DNA from: Alnus glutinosa | Taxonomy: Eukaryota > Streptophyta > Magnoliopsida > Fagales > Betulaceae | Assembly: GCF_958979055.1 (NCBI RefSeq) | Contig: NC_084886.1 | Location: forward strand, 2,747,001-2,811,000 | DNA length: 64,000 bases | Direction of reading: 5' to 3' | Shown: positions 24,962 through 37,085 of the stretch, one piece after another | Position numbering within the stretch: the first letter of the stretch is position 1 | How the letters are laid out: each line of letters begins with the position of its first letter | Notes under the pieces: generated by a model | The model's input: the letters and a program-made list of their open reading frames with translations, nothing else | Databases searched by the model: none | What the model was told of the DNA's origin: nothing | Program-made: the position numbers and the translations under genes

Positions 24962-25001
<40 letters not shown>

Positions 25002-25171
25002 AGAAAGAAAGAAAGAAAGAAAGAAAGAAGAAGAAGAAGAAGAAAAAAGAGAGGGGTAGCCGAACCACCCCCAATTTTCCAAAACTGAGGTACCATCTGT
25101 GATGCGAATTAAAACTAAAATACCAAAAAATAAAGTTTTCAAAACTCAGATACTAAAAACGTATTTAATCC
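24718..25171 (+). mobile_element. MULE-type MITE 1, complete
   Basis: Long inverted ends ('tggttaaatacgtttttag' on the left; 'aaaacgtatttaatcc' on the right) are flanked by a perfect 9-bp target-site duplication, taaagaaaa (24709-24717 and 25172-25180). The middle is poly-A and GAA repeats and has no transposase. A 9-bp duplication points to the Mutator superfamily. Confidence 0.88.
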
Positions 25172-25180
25172 TAAAGAAAA

Positions 25181-25531
25181 AGGGTTGATTGTCTTTGACC
25201 TCCTAATAGGTTTAATATTGATCGGTTATTTCGGTTTCAAAAAGTATTATAAGTGTTTTATGTCTTAAGCCTACAATGTCATTATGTTCAATATTTTAAC
25301 GACATATCACGTCAAACCAATCAACAACTAACACATGTTTTATATGCCTTATTAATATTATTTAAAAAAGAAAAATAAAAAATTCTTTTTTCAAAATAAA
25401 AAAGTATTGTATGGCTAGCCAACCGCTTTTGGCCACCCCCAAAGGTGCGAGCCATCCACTGAAGTGGCTGGGGGTGGCCAGCTGTAGGATGCTCGCTTTG
25501 GACATATTTTTTCTTCTTCATTTTTTTTTTT
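25181..25531. other. Linker between MULE elements
   Basis: Short non-coding stretch. A GC patch near 25415-25500 ('ggccaccccc', 'ggggtggcc') resembles the interior of the MULE family. Confidence 0.4.
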
Positions 25532-26094
25532 GGGATAAACACATTTTTGGTTCATGAGTTTTGACAACTTTATTTTTTAGTCCTTGAGTTTCAATTCGCA
25601 TCACAGATGGTACCTCAATTTTGAGAAAAATACCAAATTAGTACCTCAGTTAAGTTTTGCGTAAAAAAACCAACGGTCTGTCACGTGTCAACATCTGAGA
25701 TTGACACGTGGCACTATATCAAAAAATTAAAAATCTTTAAAAATTAATTAAAAAATATTAAAATTAATTTTTAAAAAAAATTAAAAAAACAATTTTGAAA
25801 AAATAAAAAAACAATGGGGTGGCTTGGCCGGTCTGGGGTGGCCGAACCACCTCGGCCACCCCTTGACAAAAAAAAAAAAAATCAAGATCGTTTTTTGCCC
25901 TTAGGGGTGGCCAAGGAGCCACCCCCTAGTTTTTTCATTTTTCAATTTTTTTTTAATTTAATTAATTTTTAAATATTTTTAATTTTTAATTTTTAATTTT
26001 TTTTATATAGTGCCATGTGTCAACCTCAAAGGTTGACACGTAGCGAGCAGTTAGTTTTTTTACGGAAAACTTGACTGAGGTACTAATTCGGTCA

Positions 26095-27565
26095 TGTTCA
26101 AACATCTACCTAAATAAATAGATAAATATTTGTATGTTTTACTCGCAAGTGCACAAGATCAAAACAATAGTATAGTAGGCAAATACGAAATCATTCACAC
26201 GAGAATTGGTAAATTATGCTTAAAAGATTTCCTAAATAATTAAGATGAGTGAAAAGAAATAAAAATATTAATAAGATCTAACAAAATAAAAGAGACAAAA
26301 ATATTGAAAAAATATAATAGGAGATAAGGTAGGGCTTTAATATCCACCACTAATCATACTCAAATAAGATTCACAATGCCAATACTACCATCATAACTTG
26401 ATACTTAATGCTTACCAGCCACAAGGGAATGATATATTCTCCTAAAGCTATTGATTTCCCTAAGTAATGAGTTAGACATGGTATCTACTCTAACTACTTT
26501 CTTCATTGAATGATTTAGCATGGTATCTACTAAGTTATTATTCAATGAAGCATAAATCTATGAAAATCAGTAAACACACTCAGATTATAATATGGTATCT
26601 ATTCTAGTTGTCTTTATGTTGATTAATCCAATAACCTGTGTCGGAGTTTTTTCGTTACTCTATTATGCCCAAGACTCGGTCATCCAAATTGACATAAATA
26701 ACAAATCCATACCACATGCATATGATGGCCAAACATAAACATGCGATGAATTCAATAAACTATAATTAATCAAGTTAAGCATCAATATATAAATTGTAGC
26801 AAAGCAAATTGAAAAACTTAAAGAGACATGATTAGGGCTTCAATCGACCCTAACTAAAGTAAAACTTATATAAACTAAAATTATATACATACAGAAAATA
26901 AATGAAGGAATAAATAAAATAAAAACTATAAAGAACTTCCTTCTTGACGTAACCTTTGATTCTTCCTCAAAATTTGTGTGTTTTTCTTCAAAGGTTAAAA
27001 GCCTATTTATAGGGATTAGAGGAGCTCTAGATGCTCTAGAAATTCTAGAATAATTATAAATAGGTCTTCTAGTCCAAATAGAATAATTACAAGTCTTTTC
27101 GTTTTCTGAAATTTCCATTCAAGTAGGAAAATGATTCCAAAATTCGTACAGATTTATGGTCTTTCATTGCAGGGCGATTTTGGCATGGTAAACATCCGAA
27201 TTAGGAAAAACCTATTAAGACGTATTTGTTTTATTTTGTCTTAGCTTTCCAACGCCACCAATTTTGTTGCAATCAAATACTTGAACCGAAAGTTATGATT
27301 AAATTACTAAGACGTGCTCAGTCTGGATTATTTTCAAAATTAACGATTTTTTGCCAACTTCTCTTCCCTTAAATTCAAAATTGATTTAGAGTTTGAATCT
27401 ATCCAAATGTAAGTTTTCCGACTTCTTTATAATATTGGAATTTGATGGATTTACTTCCAAGACCTGTAAAATACAAGAAAACACAAAACATCAAACTATA
27501 TCAAAACTAAAAGCTTAACATATGTAAATTAAGGGGCTTGAATGTGTAACATTCAACACTTATCA
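26095..27565 (-). repeat. 3' LTR of the gypsy element
   Basis: 1471 bases, starting 'tgttcaaacatctaccta' and ending 'cacttatca' on the plus strand. It aligns along its length with 31176-32662, with scattered substitutions and short indels; the divergence was not computed. Confidence 0.92.
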
Positions 27566-28981
27566 CACCACCAAACTTACATATTGATAGTTCCTTAGCA
27601 ATGCATAATTGAAAATAAAAGGAAAACTAAAACAATAACTACTCTACCTCATCTGTTTCGAGAAACACGATTGCATTTAGCGTATGCAATAAGCCTTTTA
27701 AACCCCTAGGACTCCATAGTGGACGAGTGAAGTCTCGTGAAGGTTTGCCATAAATGATACCCACAAACATTATGCAAAAATTCATGTTTATTCCAAAGAG
27801 TTAAGTGTCACCAAAATTATGATTCTCATGCATTAGCAAGCTTAAAAAGATAAACTCCATCTTCAATATAAAATAGAATTCCAAAGTCTAACCACTTACA
27901 AACGACATGCTAAGGCATCACAAGCTCAATTCAGTGTAAGGTGAACTAACACATAATCATGAGGCTTCAAATTAATTCCAATGTGCAATGACTCAATATC
28001 TCAAAATTCATTGGGATCCTCATCAAATTGAATAACTCTCTTCTTCTTTTTTTTTTTTTTTTTTTTTGCTTTTCTTTTTTGTCAGACTGTGCAATGCTTA
28101 GTTCTCTTAAGCTTTCTAATTGACCCATGCAACGAGTGTTAGGCTAATGCTCTCAAACCAGATGGCTTTAAGGCACTAGGTGTGGAAACACCCTTAAGAG
28201 CTTACTAACTCGAGTAAAAAATGTTACAGAACTAAACTAGTCATGACTTTAACCAATCCAAACTTCTCACTTTTTGACGTGAACATTCAATGCTTAATGA
28301 GGCAAGAAGTCCAATTACTCAGTGAAAACTTAAAAAATGGTTCTTTTTTTTTTTCTTCTTTTTTTCTTATTATTATTATAAATATGCCAAGGTATCTATT
28401 CAACAAGTCACTCAGCTTCACTCAAGACATTGAAAAATACACGATCAGGTTCATATATTATACCTCACAAATTATATGCTAATGTGCTTGTGATAGTTTA
28501 GATTGAAACAAATGAATCCTTAGATGCCAAAAGTAATAAGTAGGATTTTAGAATCAATTTCAAATGATCACGTGCTCAACATTCTAAGCTCACCAATGAA
28601 ATTCAAATCACAATTTTTTAGATAAACCAAAGTCTTAAAAATAATATGAAAATGCAATTCAATTATCACTTCTTCTTTTTTTCTAAACAAAAAGTGTTTG
28701 TGTGTCTCATACCCCCAAACTTAAATTACACATTGTCCTCAATGCGTAGATAGAATGGAAAAATCATACCCAGGAGATGAGAAAACCGATTGGACTAGGT
28801 ATGGCTCGTAGCATACCTCCAAACTTGAATGCAAAAACAATTGTCCCTGAAAAACAAAACTAGAAAAACAAAACCAAGGAAAACTAAAAACTAAAAAAGA
28901 ATAGAAACTAAAATTAACTACAATAAAACTAAAATTAACCAAAATAAAATGAACTATAATAAAAAACAAAACCATAATTCT
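27566..28981 (-). other. Non-coding interior of the gypsy element
   Basis: Between the end of gag and the 3' LTR. It has the CCCAAACTTA-type motif ('cccccaaacttaaatt' near 28711) and T-rich tracts, but no pol reading frame on either strand. Confidence 0.6.
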
Positions 28982-31024
28982 TTAAAGGATATGAATTTTC
29001 AGTGCATGCAATGGCCTCAGAACCACTAATCTGGGCAGATGTGCTTGAGCTCCTTGATTGCTCGAGCGCTGTTGGTAGTAGCTTTTGAGTTTAAACTTGA
29101 AGCACCAATCTTTTCTTCTATTTGACCATAGAGAATGAATTCTACCTACAGAAAGGTAGTTCCTAATGTTCACATATTGAGGTAAATTAATCTGATAATT
29201 CTCAAATAGCTTCTCATCCGAGAGGGAATCATGAACTAGAATACTATGAGGAGAATACTTAGAAAGTTTTTCTGTTTTGATGACCATAGTTTGCTCATCT
29301 AATAGCAGTAACAGACTATTCTCATGGCCTTTTGGTAATTCGGGAATAGGCGTTGATACTGAAGAAGCCTCAGTGCTCACTTCCTTGCCTTTTTCCCGAT
29401 GTAGATCATGTATGACCTCAATTTGCTCCTCCTTCCCCTCTTCCTTATAATTTTTGACCACTTCTTCACTTCTCAATGTTGTGATAGCTTGCTCATGATA
29501 GGAAGAACTCTAATCCTCCACGTAATATCCATTAGGATTAGCCACCAACTGACTTTGAAGCTCTCTTTCTCTTTTGATGTGGTTGATGATTTGTTCATAG
29601 TGAGCTTCCATTGAGAATTCGTCTCTTTTTCTCTTACTTAACTCTTTGGCCAACTGCCGCACTTATGTTTCCAATCTTTGAATAGCTTGACTTGTCTGAG
29701 CATTGGTCTGTTGTTGCTCAGTCAAAAATTCGAGTAGAGCATCTTCGAGGTCATTATTCTTTGGCTCTAGATTCGGTCGGACCGCTTGTGGTGTAGCTTG
29801 ATAGTTATTTCCCTGTTGGAAATTTCTTTGCTGCCATTGGGGATTTTGCACATTCTGAGTGTTACTCCATGAAAAATTGGGGTGGGCTTGCCACCTTGCA
29901 TTGTGGGTGTTGGCGTATGGATTGTTCTTTGGAGGGTAATTATTCTGGCCTACATAATTTGCTTGCTCCTGATCTGTAAATGAAAACATGGGGTAAGTCT
30001 CAGTGGTGTGGTTAGAATGATAACATATGGCACATATCTCCACTTGAGCAATCTGTTGAATGTAAGAGATGTTATGAGTAGTCATGACTTTCACTAGCAT
30101 ATCCAGTTTACTCTCTAAGGTAGCCACTCGAGTTTGAACTCCATTATTGCCATTCACTTCATAGACGCCTTTTCTTTTGAGTCCTTGCCTCCCTCGGGAT
30201 GAGAATCGTTGGGAGTTTTCGCTTAAAGTCCCAAACAGTTCTTTTGCCTTCTAGCTATTCTTTTCCATTAGTACACCTCCAAAAGTTGAAACTACAAGAC
30301 TTTTGTTATAATCATTTAAACCTTCATAGAAAGCTTGTACCTGATCGTCATGAGATAGATTGTGATGTAGGCATTTTAGAAGTAGCTCCTTGAAGTGCTT
30401 CCACACCTCAAAGAATAGGTCTCCATCTTTTTGTTGGAAGGTTTGAATCTCCCTCCTCAATTACCTAGTCCGTTGGGCTGGAAATAACTTTTTCAAGAAC
30501 TTTGTGGTCAACTCCTCCCAATTGTGAATAGACCCTGCAGCCAAATAATTCAACCATAACTTAGCATTATCTTTCAAGGAAAAAGGGAAGAGAATTAACC
30601 TGATTCCTTCCGCATTTAAGACATGGACGTTTTGAGTTTTGCAAAGATCAAAGAAGTCCCGAATGTGTAGATATGGATCCTCTGTAGGTGTGCCTCTATA
30701 GTGTGGAACCATATTGAGCAACAAAGACAAATCAAAATTGCTTTGCACATTCGGTTGAAAAGCAATGCAAGAGGGCTGATTTGGATTTTGTGGTATGAAT
30801 GAACTCTTCATCGGCTTCCACTCGGATGGATTCTCTACACGTACTTCTGCTATGTCTTCCTCAACTTTGAATATGTTTTCAAATTCTGAGGTGTCTCTAC
30901 ACTGTCGAATAGTGCGTTTGATCTTTGGATCGCATGTAATAATGTATAAATTCTGAGATCGACGACCCACTGCACTTGATCCTAGTTGCGCTTGAGCGTA
31001 TATGAATTGTGCACTCGATCGCAA
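28982..31024 (-). pseudogene. Retrotransposon gag, one frame broken by stops
   Basis: A single reading frame of about 681 codons is interrupted only by in-frame stops (near 30461, 30251, 29663 and about 29510), with no frameshift needed. The N-terminal half is a retrotransposon gag domain (YLHIRDFFDLCKTQNV, LKDNAKLWLNYL, WEELTTKFLKKLFP). A zinc-knuckle-like CAICYHSNHTTETYP follows, where the usual last Cys is Tyr. The C-terminal part is Gln/Asn-rich, then acidic/Lys-rich. This protein would form the particle; as it stands it cannot be made full length. Confidence 0.88.
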
Positions 31025-31145
31025 GACTAGGATCTAAAATCTGCAGAAAAGACATAGAAACAGAAGAGAATTTTATTTTTATTTTTAGATGAACATAAAC
31101 ATAAATAACTAAAATAAAGGAAAATTTTAAAAACATAATTTAACA

Positions 31146-31175
31146 CAATCCCCGGCAACGGCGCCAAAAACTTGT
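31146..31175 (-). other. Primer-binding site (tRNA-Asp type)
   Basis: Just inside the 5' LTR the minus strand reads TTGGCGCCGTTGCCGGGGA, the complement of a tRNA-Asp 3' end used by Athila/Tat-group elements (recalled, not searched). Confidence 0.8.
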
Positions 31176-32662
31176 TGTTCAAATAACTACCTAAATAAAT
31201 AGATAAATATTTGTACGTTTTACTTGCAAGTGCATAAGATCAAAAAGATAGTCTAGTAGGCAAATACGTGATCATTTCCACGAGAATTGGTAAATTATAC
31301 TTAAAATATTTTCTAAATAATTAAGATGAGTGAAAAGAAATAAAAATATTTATAAGATCTAATAAAAGAAAAGAGACAATAATATTGAAGAAATATAGTA
31401 GGAGATAAGGTAGGGCTTCAATATCCACTACTAATCATACTCAAATAAGATTCACAATGCCAATGCTACCATCATAACTTAATATTTAATACTTAATGCT
31501 TACCAGCCATAAATGAATTATATTTTCTCCTAAAGCTATTGATTTTCCTGAGCAATGAGTTATGCATGGTATCTACTTTAACTATTTTCTTCATTGAAGG
31601 ATTTAGCGTGGTATCTACTAAGTTGTTATTCAAGGAAGCATAAATCTACAGAAATTGGTAAATATACTCAAATTGGAATATGGTATCGATTCAAGTTGTC
31701 TTTATGTTGATTAATCCAAGAACCTGTGTCGGGGTTCTTTCGTTACTCTATTATGCCCAAGACTCGGTCATCCAAATTGACATAAATAACAAATCCATTC
31801 CACATGCATATAATGGCCAAATATAAATATGTGAGGAATTCAATAAACTATAATTAATCAAGTTAAGCATCAGTATATAAATTGTAGCAAAGCAAATTGA
31901 AAAACTTAAAGAGACATGATTAGGGCTTCAATCGAGCCCTAACTAAAGTATTAGTTACAACTTATATAAACTAAAATTATATACATATAGAAAATAAATA
32001 AATGAATAAATAAAATAAAAACTATAAAGAACCTCATTCTTGATTTAGCTTTTGATTCTTCCTCAAAGTTTGTGTGTTTTTCTTCAAAGGCTATGGGCCT
32101 ATTTATAGGGATTAGAGAAGCTCTAGATGCTCTAGAAATCCTTAAATAATTATAAATAGGTCTTATAGTCCAAATAAAATAATTACAAGTCTTTTCGTTT
32201 TCTGAAATTTCCATCCAAGTAGAAAAAGGATTCCAAAATTCGTACAGATTTATAGTCTTTCATTGCGGGACGATTTTGGCATAGTAAACATCCGAATTAG
32301 GAAAAACATATTTCAGATATATTTGTTTTATTTTGTCTTATCTTTCCAATGCCACCAATTTTGTTGCAATCCGATACTTGAGCCAAAAGTTATAATTAAA
32401 TTAATGAGACATGCTCATTCTGGATTCTTTTCAAAAATAACGATTTTTTGCCAACTTCTCTTTCCTTAGATTCAAAATTGATTTGGAGTTTGAATCTATC
32501 AAAAAGCGAGTTTTCCGACTTTGTTTTAATCTTGGAATTTGATGGATTTACTTCCAAAACCTGTAAAATACAAGAAAACACAAAACATCAAATTATAACA
32601 AAACTAAGAGCTTAACATATGTAAATTAAGGGGCTTGAATGTGTAACATTCAGCACTTATCA
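31176..32662 (-). repeat. 5' LTR of the gypsy element
   Basis: 1487 bases, partner of 26095-27565. It ends 'cacttatca' before the ggtca target copy. Confidence 0.92.
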
Positions 32663-33184
32663 GGTCATTTCTCAAAACAGAAGTATCATATGTGATGCGA
32701 ATTAAAACTCAGGGACTAAAAAATAAATTTTTCAAAACTCATGGACTATAGGTGTATTTAACCCTCTTTTTTTAATTAAATTAAATTTAAATTTTAAGTT
32801 TTATTTTGTTTAAAATAATATTAATAAAGTCATACGGACAATTGTTGCATTTTGAAATGAGTTGATGTGGATGGCAACTAATTTTAGGGTTAAACACATT
32901 TTTAGTCCCTGAGTTTTGACAACTTTATTTTTTAGTCATTGAATTTCAATTCGTGTCACAGATAGTACCTAAATTTTGGGAAAAGATCAAATTAGTACCT
33001 CGGTTAAATTTTCCGTAAAAAAACTAACGGTCTGCTATGTGTCAACACATGAGGTTGACATGTGGCACTATTTAAAAAATTAAAAAATAATTTTAAAAAA
33101 TTAAATTAAACAAAAAATAAAAAAATAAAAAAACAAAAAAACAAAAAAACAAAGGGGTGACTTCTTAGCCAATATGGGGGTGGC

Positions 33185-34527
33185 TGATGTGCAAATTTTA
33201 ATACTTGCAGGCGCGCGAATCGTTTGCAATATAGTGTATGTGCAAGTGCGAGATCGTATCCACGGGGAATTGTGTTGCAAAAATTAATTTCTATTTAAAC
33301 TAATTCTATTTTAACCAAGTTCTGAATTTTGGGGTTTTGTGAATAAAAGAAAAATAAAATAAAACAAAAGAAAATGTACTAAGGTTTTAAAATCCACACT
33401 CACCAAATTACAGCAACATATTCTCATGTTCTTCAATACATATCAGAAGTTTTCACCGAACAAATCTTATGTATATTCTATTATGCTTCAAAAATTAATT
33501 AAATTATTCAATGAATCCGTTATTTGCACAAATCACAAAAGATCTCCGGTTTAAACCGAATAATCAAATGTATTCGTAAAATGAAACACAATGAATATCC
33601 AATGTTTTGATAAATGAAAAATCCAAGCAATCAATTAAATGAAACTTATCTCAAATCATTACATGTATCCGGAAATCACAATAGATATCCAATAAATCAT
33701 CTCAATAATTGAAAAGAAGTAAAATATTGAAAATATTAAACCAAATAAAATTGGATAGTGGAAACTCTCATGAAAATATTGTTGCTCTTCAAAAGTGAGG
33801 TTTCATCATTAACCTTAGTTAAAAAAAATTAACTACTCATTACTAAGAAGAAAATACTAAATTTTATTAAGAACATAAAAATAAAAACTTACAAAGAATA
33901 GAAGCCAAAGAACCCAGCTGCTGCTATGTACAATGTTAAGACGTTTTCAAAGTAGTGCCTAACATGGGGTATTTATAGTAGAAAATTAAGTTAAACCCAA
34001 CTTTTACAAAATGACACATCTACCCCTCTAAACCCTAATAGGAGAAAAGAACGCTAGGGTTTAGGGCCATATTTTCAAAATTGCACTTCTACCCCTAAAA
34101 AACCCTGATAAGAGAAAAGAATGCTAGGGTTTGGAGTGTCTGTAACCGCTAGGAGCAAGGAAATTCGCACTCTTATATTGCAAGGCATTTATGACGTAGC
34201 AGACATTTGAATTAGGAAAATTCTATTTCACAATGATTTATAAAATTTTGAATTGGCTTTCCAATGCCGCTAATTTCGCTTCAATCCGATACTTGAGTTG
34301 AAAGTTATGGTGAAAATACTATTACTTGTGCAAAACCTGAAATTTAATCCAATCCGATTTTGACTTCCAAAATTTGAATTTTTTCTCTTTAAAACTACAA
34401 TTTTCTCTCCATGATCTGCAAAATACCAAAATACAAAAACTAACCAAAAACATTAAAAAATAACAAAACTAAAGGTTTAGCAAATGTGAATTAAGGGGTC
34501 AAAATATACAATATTTGACACTCATCA
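33185..34527. mobile_element. Solo LTR
   Basis: 1343 bases starting TGATGTGCAAATTTT and ending ACACTCATCA, flanked by a perfect 5-bp target duplication gtggc (33180-33184 and 34528-34532). There is no internal region, so it is the product of recombination between two LTRs. It differs from the LTRs at 26095 and 31176. Confidence 0.88.
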
Positions 34528-34535
34528 GTGGCCGG

Positions 34536-35646
34536 CAAGAGTGAGCAAATACCCGCAGAACCCGCACCGCACCGCCCCGCAAAGCCTAAAACCCGCACCC
34601 ATGGTGCGGGTTTAGGGGTGTTTTTTAGCCCCCCCGTGCGGGGCGGGTTGCGGGGGGGGCCTTTGAAATTTTGCGGGTCCCCGCACCGCCCCGCAGATTT
34701 TGAGAAAAAGAAAAAAAAAGAAAAGGGGGGTGGGCAGAAAAGCTGAAAAGGCTAAAGGCCTAAAGCATTGGGCCACTGGCCCTTTACACCTTTCAGCCCT
34801 TTGGCCCTTTTACCTCTCTAACCTAATTCAATAACATGGAATTAGGTAAATTGGGACTCAATGCTGTGGATGGAGAGGGCTCCAGCACGCTCTCCCATTA
34901 ACTGTATATTATAAGTTTTGATTCAGAGTTAAATTATATATAATTACCCTCTCCCATCAACTATATATTAGAAGTTTTGATTCAAAGTTATATTATGTAT
35001 ATATGTAATTTTTATTTATTTTTCTTCCTGGTATCTTCCTTTTTATTCTTTTGTTCTTTCATTACGGTAGTCCATCTACGGAGAACCTAAGCAAACTCCA
35101 AATCCATTTATCTTTTCTAAATGCAAGATATTTTAAATTTGATCTCATTCTTCAGTCTTAAATTTGAAAATTTCCTTTTGCTTATGTTCTTTCTTTATGT
35201 CAGGAAGACCATGCAATGTTTCTAATGTGTTGGCAGATCTGGTTGAGGCTGTTAGACCTCTTGTCCATAAGCAGCAACGTATGGTAGAACTAAGTAAACT
35301 CTCAGATCCCTTACAAGTTGCTGTGGAAGAACCTGCGTTGCGCCAGGCTCTGAGCAATTTGATTGAGGGTGCACTGTTGCGTACACATGCTGGAGGAAAG
35401 GTTGAAATTGTGTTTACTGGATCACCATAAAAATGCATCTTGTTCTATTATTCTCGTTGCAATTTTTGGTTACATTTTTTTTTGTCCAATTTTTTGAGAC
35501 ATAACCCGCGGGGATCCCGGCCCCATCCCCACCTGCCCCCTGCGGGTACGTGGGGAAATTTGCGGGGTGCGGGTTCTCTTTGGGGAACCCGCACCTCTGC
35601 GGGGCGGGGGCAAAAAACCCCCATCCCCGCCCCATGCTCAGCCCTA
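34536..35646. mobile_element. Non-autonomous hAT-like element carrying a host exon (Pack-type)
   Basis: The ends are inverted and GC-rich: the left starts 'caagagtgagcaaatacccg', the right ends 'ccatgctcagcccta', and both have runs of 'cccgcacc' and 'gcgggg'. They are flanked by 8-bp targets gtggccgg (34528-34535) and gtggccga (35647-35654), as in hAT elements. The 1.1 kb body has no transposase. Its right half holds a host-gene exon on the plus strand with part of the preceding intron (see 35204-35427). Confidence 0.75.
35204..35427 (+). pseudogene. CSK: Captured exon fragment of chloroplast sensor kinase (CSK-like)
   Basis: An acceptor-like 'tttatgtcag' precedes an open 75-codon stretch: PCNVSNVLADLVEAVRPL, then LQVAVEEPALRQALSNLIEG, then ALLRTHAGGKVEIV. 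I recognise this as the segment just before the ATP-binding part of a plant histidine-kinase-like protein, best matching chloroplast sensor kinase from memory. The frame stops at TAA 35428-35430 where the parent would go on, so homology ends at about 35420. No start, no other exons and no kinase ATP-binding motifs are present. Composition is normal for a host exon, unlike the GC-rich ends of the element. Confidence in 'host exon' is high, in CSK moderate. Confidence 0.7.
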
Positions 35647-35976
35647 GTGGCCGACCATCCCATGGGCCAAAACCGATCTTAAATTTTATTTATTTTTATT
35701 TTTTTCAAGGGGCGGCAGAACCACCCCATGGTGGCCAAGGTATTTTTTATTTTTTATTTTTTATAATTTTATAATTTAATAATTTTTTTTTATATAGTGC
35801 CACTTAAGTTGACACGTGGCAATCTATTAGTTTTTTGACGGAAAATTTGACTGAGGTACTAATTCAATAATTTTCCAAAACTGAAGTATCATTTATGATG
35901 CGAATTGAAACTCAGAAACTAAAAAATAAAGTTTCCAAAATTTAGAGACCAGAGATGTATTTAACCCTTAATTTTA

Positions 35977-36690
35977 TGAATAGAAGTATTATATCCATTT
36001 ATTGGATGTATATAGATATTAGGGATGCATATGCAGGCGATATTAACCGCTCGTATATGTTATTTGTGACTATTCGTTATTCACATATGCAAATGTGGAT
36101 AGCAAAAACCATCATCCATATACCTTTATATATAATAGATATTTTATATATTTCTTATAAACATTATATTTAATAAATTCACAAAAACATCGTTGTTTTT
36201 GTGTTTAATACCAAAATGAAGACGTTTTGGATTATGTAAAGGTTATGTTTACATTGATTTGGTTGGCTGTGTTGCTTTATTGTGTAACACTTACGCAAAA
36301 AAGTAAAAGCAATGTGAAATCAATATATTTTTCAAAATATTAGGGCTTAAAAAATTAAAACAAACTCAAAACACTAAAAATCGGTATAAATTATTTTCAA
36401 AATATTTTGAAGTATGCCCTAATAGAGACCCTAAGAAGACTAATTACTTAATATACAGATAACGGATAATAACTACAATAATTGCGTGAATGTGGTTAGT
36501 AAAAGCATTATGTAGATATCTAATACTGATATTCACATTTTATGGATGCGGTTACTGATATTACAAATAATCATATCCGTATCCGGGGACGGAGCCATAA
36601 GATATTATGGGTAGGCGCCAAGAGCCAAAAAATGTTGTTGTAAGGGACCAGTAGGCTAAAAGAAAAAACTCAAAATTGTTTGCTACTTAG
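35977..36690. other. Non-coding stretch between the transposon nest and GLE1 duplicon
   Basis: AT-rich. Bases 36010-36600 carry repeated and inverted fragments such as 'gatattaaccgc', 'gcggttactgatatt' and 'atatccgtatccgggg', suggesting a decayed transposon. No gene. Confidence 0.4.
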
Positions 36691-36804
36691 GATTTGGGGG
36701 GCATGGCTTATATTGGGCCGCCCCAAATTTGTCACTGTCTGCATTCGCATGTACACTCCTAAATTAATTATTATCTACAATACTTTTAGAAGCATCTGTA
36801 GTTA

Positions 36805-37085
36805 CAGGTGTACAAACGGTTATAACCAGCAGTTATTGGCTAAAACCACTAGCCTCCTAGGCAGTTATTGCATTTTACCAACTGCAACTGCTAATTGCCT
36901 AGGCGAATGAGGTTATTTTTATAACTGCTAGTTCGCGATTATTGTGTTTATAACCAACAATTTTAAAATAGCTTTTCAATTAGGGTTGGGCCGGTTTTTA
37001 TGCATATTTTAATTTTTTCAAAAAAGTAGCGGTTAGCAGTAATAAAGTAGTTATAACTGCTTCGTTTGTACACTCCAACTCAGCA
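36805..37085. mobile_element. hAT-like MITE candidate (copy B)
   Basis: Counterpart of 1687-1961: left end 'caggtgtacaaacggttata', right end 'cttcgtttgtacactcc'. Confidence 0.5.

Larger units (their letters stand above)
26095..32662 (-). mobile_element. Ty3/gypsy LTR retrotransposon, gag-only (Tat/Athila-like)
   Basis: Complete by structure: two LTRs (26095-27565 and 31176-32662) starting TG and ending CA on the plus strand, with a 5-bp target-site duplication ggtca at 26090-26094 and 32663-32667. Read on the minus strand, the 5' LTR is the one at 31176-32662. A primer-binding site of the tRNA-Asp type follows it, then gag. Only gag is recognisable in the 3.6 kb interior. No protease, reverse transcriptase, RNase H or integrase was found on either strand, so it must have moved with help from a relative. 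Confidence 0.93.
25532..32764 (+). mobile_element. MULE-type element 2, split by an LTR retrotransposon
   Basis: The left end 'gggataaacacatttttgg' and the right end 'ggtgtatttaaccc' (32764) are inverted. Without the 6.6 kb insert at 26095-32662 the element would be about 0.65 kb. It carries paired 'gtgtcaacat/ttgacacg' motifs like elements 1 and 3. The flanks are T-rich on both sides, so the 9-bp target-site duplication is compatible but not decisive. No transposase seen. Confidence 0.8.
32887..35967 (+). mobile_element. MULE-type element 3, with two nested insertions
   Basis: Inverted ends 'gggttaaacacatttttag' and 'gatgtatttaaccct' are flanked by 9-bp near-identical targets ctaatttta (32878-32886) and ttaatttta (35968-35976). 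Shared family motifs include 'gtcaacacatgaggttgaca' on the left and 'ttgacacgtggca' on the right. A solo LTR and a hAT-like element lie inside it. No transposase. Confidence 0.85.

Noticed and set aside
25000-25045. Repeated AAGA/GAA units as a CRISPR-like or coding repeat
   Set aside because: Simple-sequence repeat inside a MITE; no spacers and not a bacterial genome.
34528-35774. ORFs rich in Pro/Gly/Arg at the ends of the hAT-like element
   Set aside because: They come from the GC-rich inverted repeats, not from a protein.
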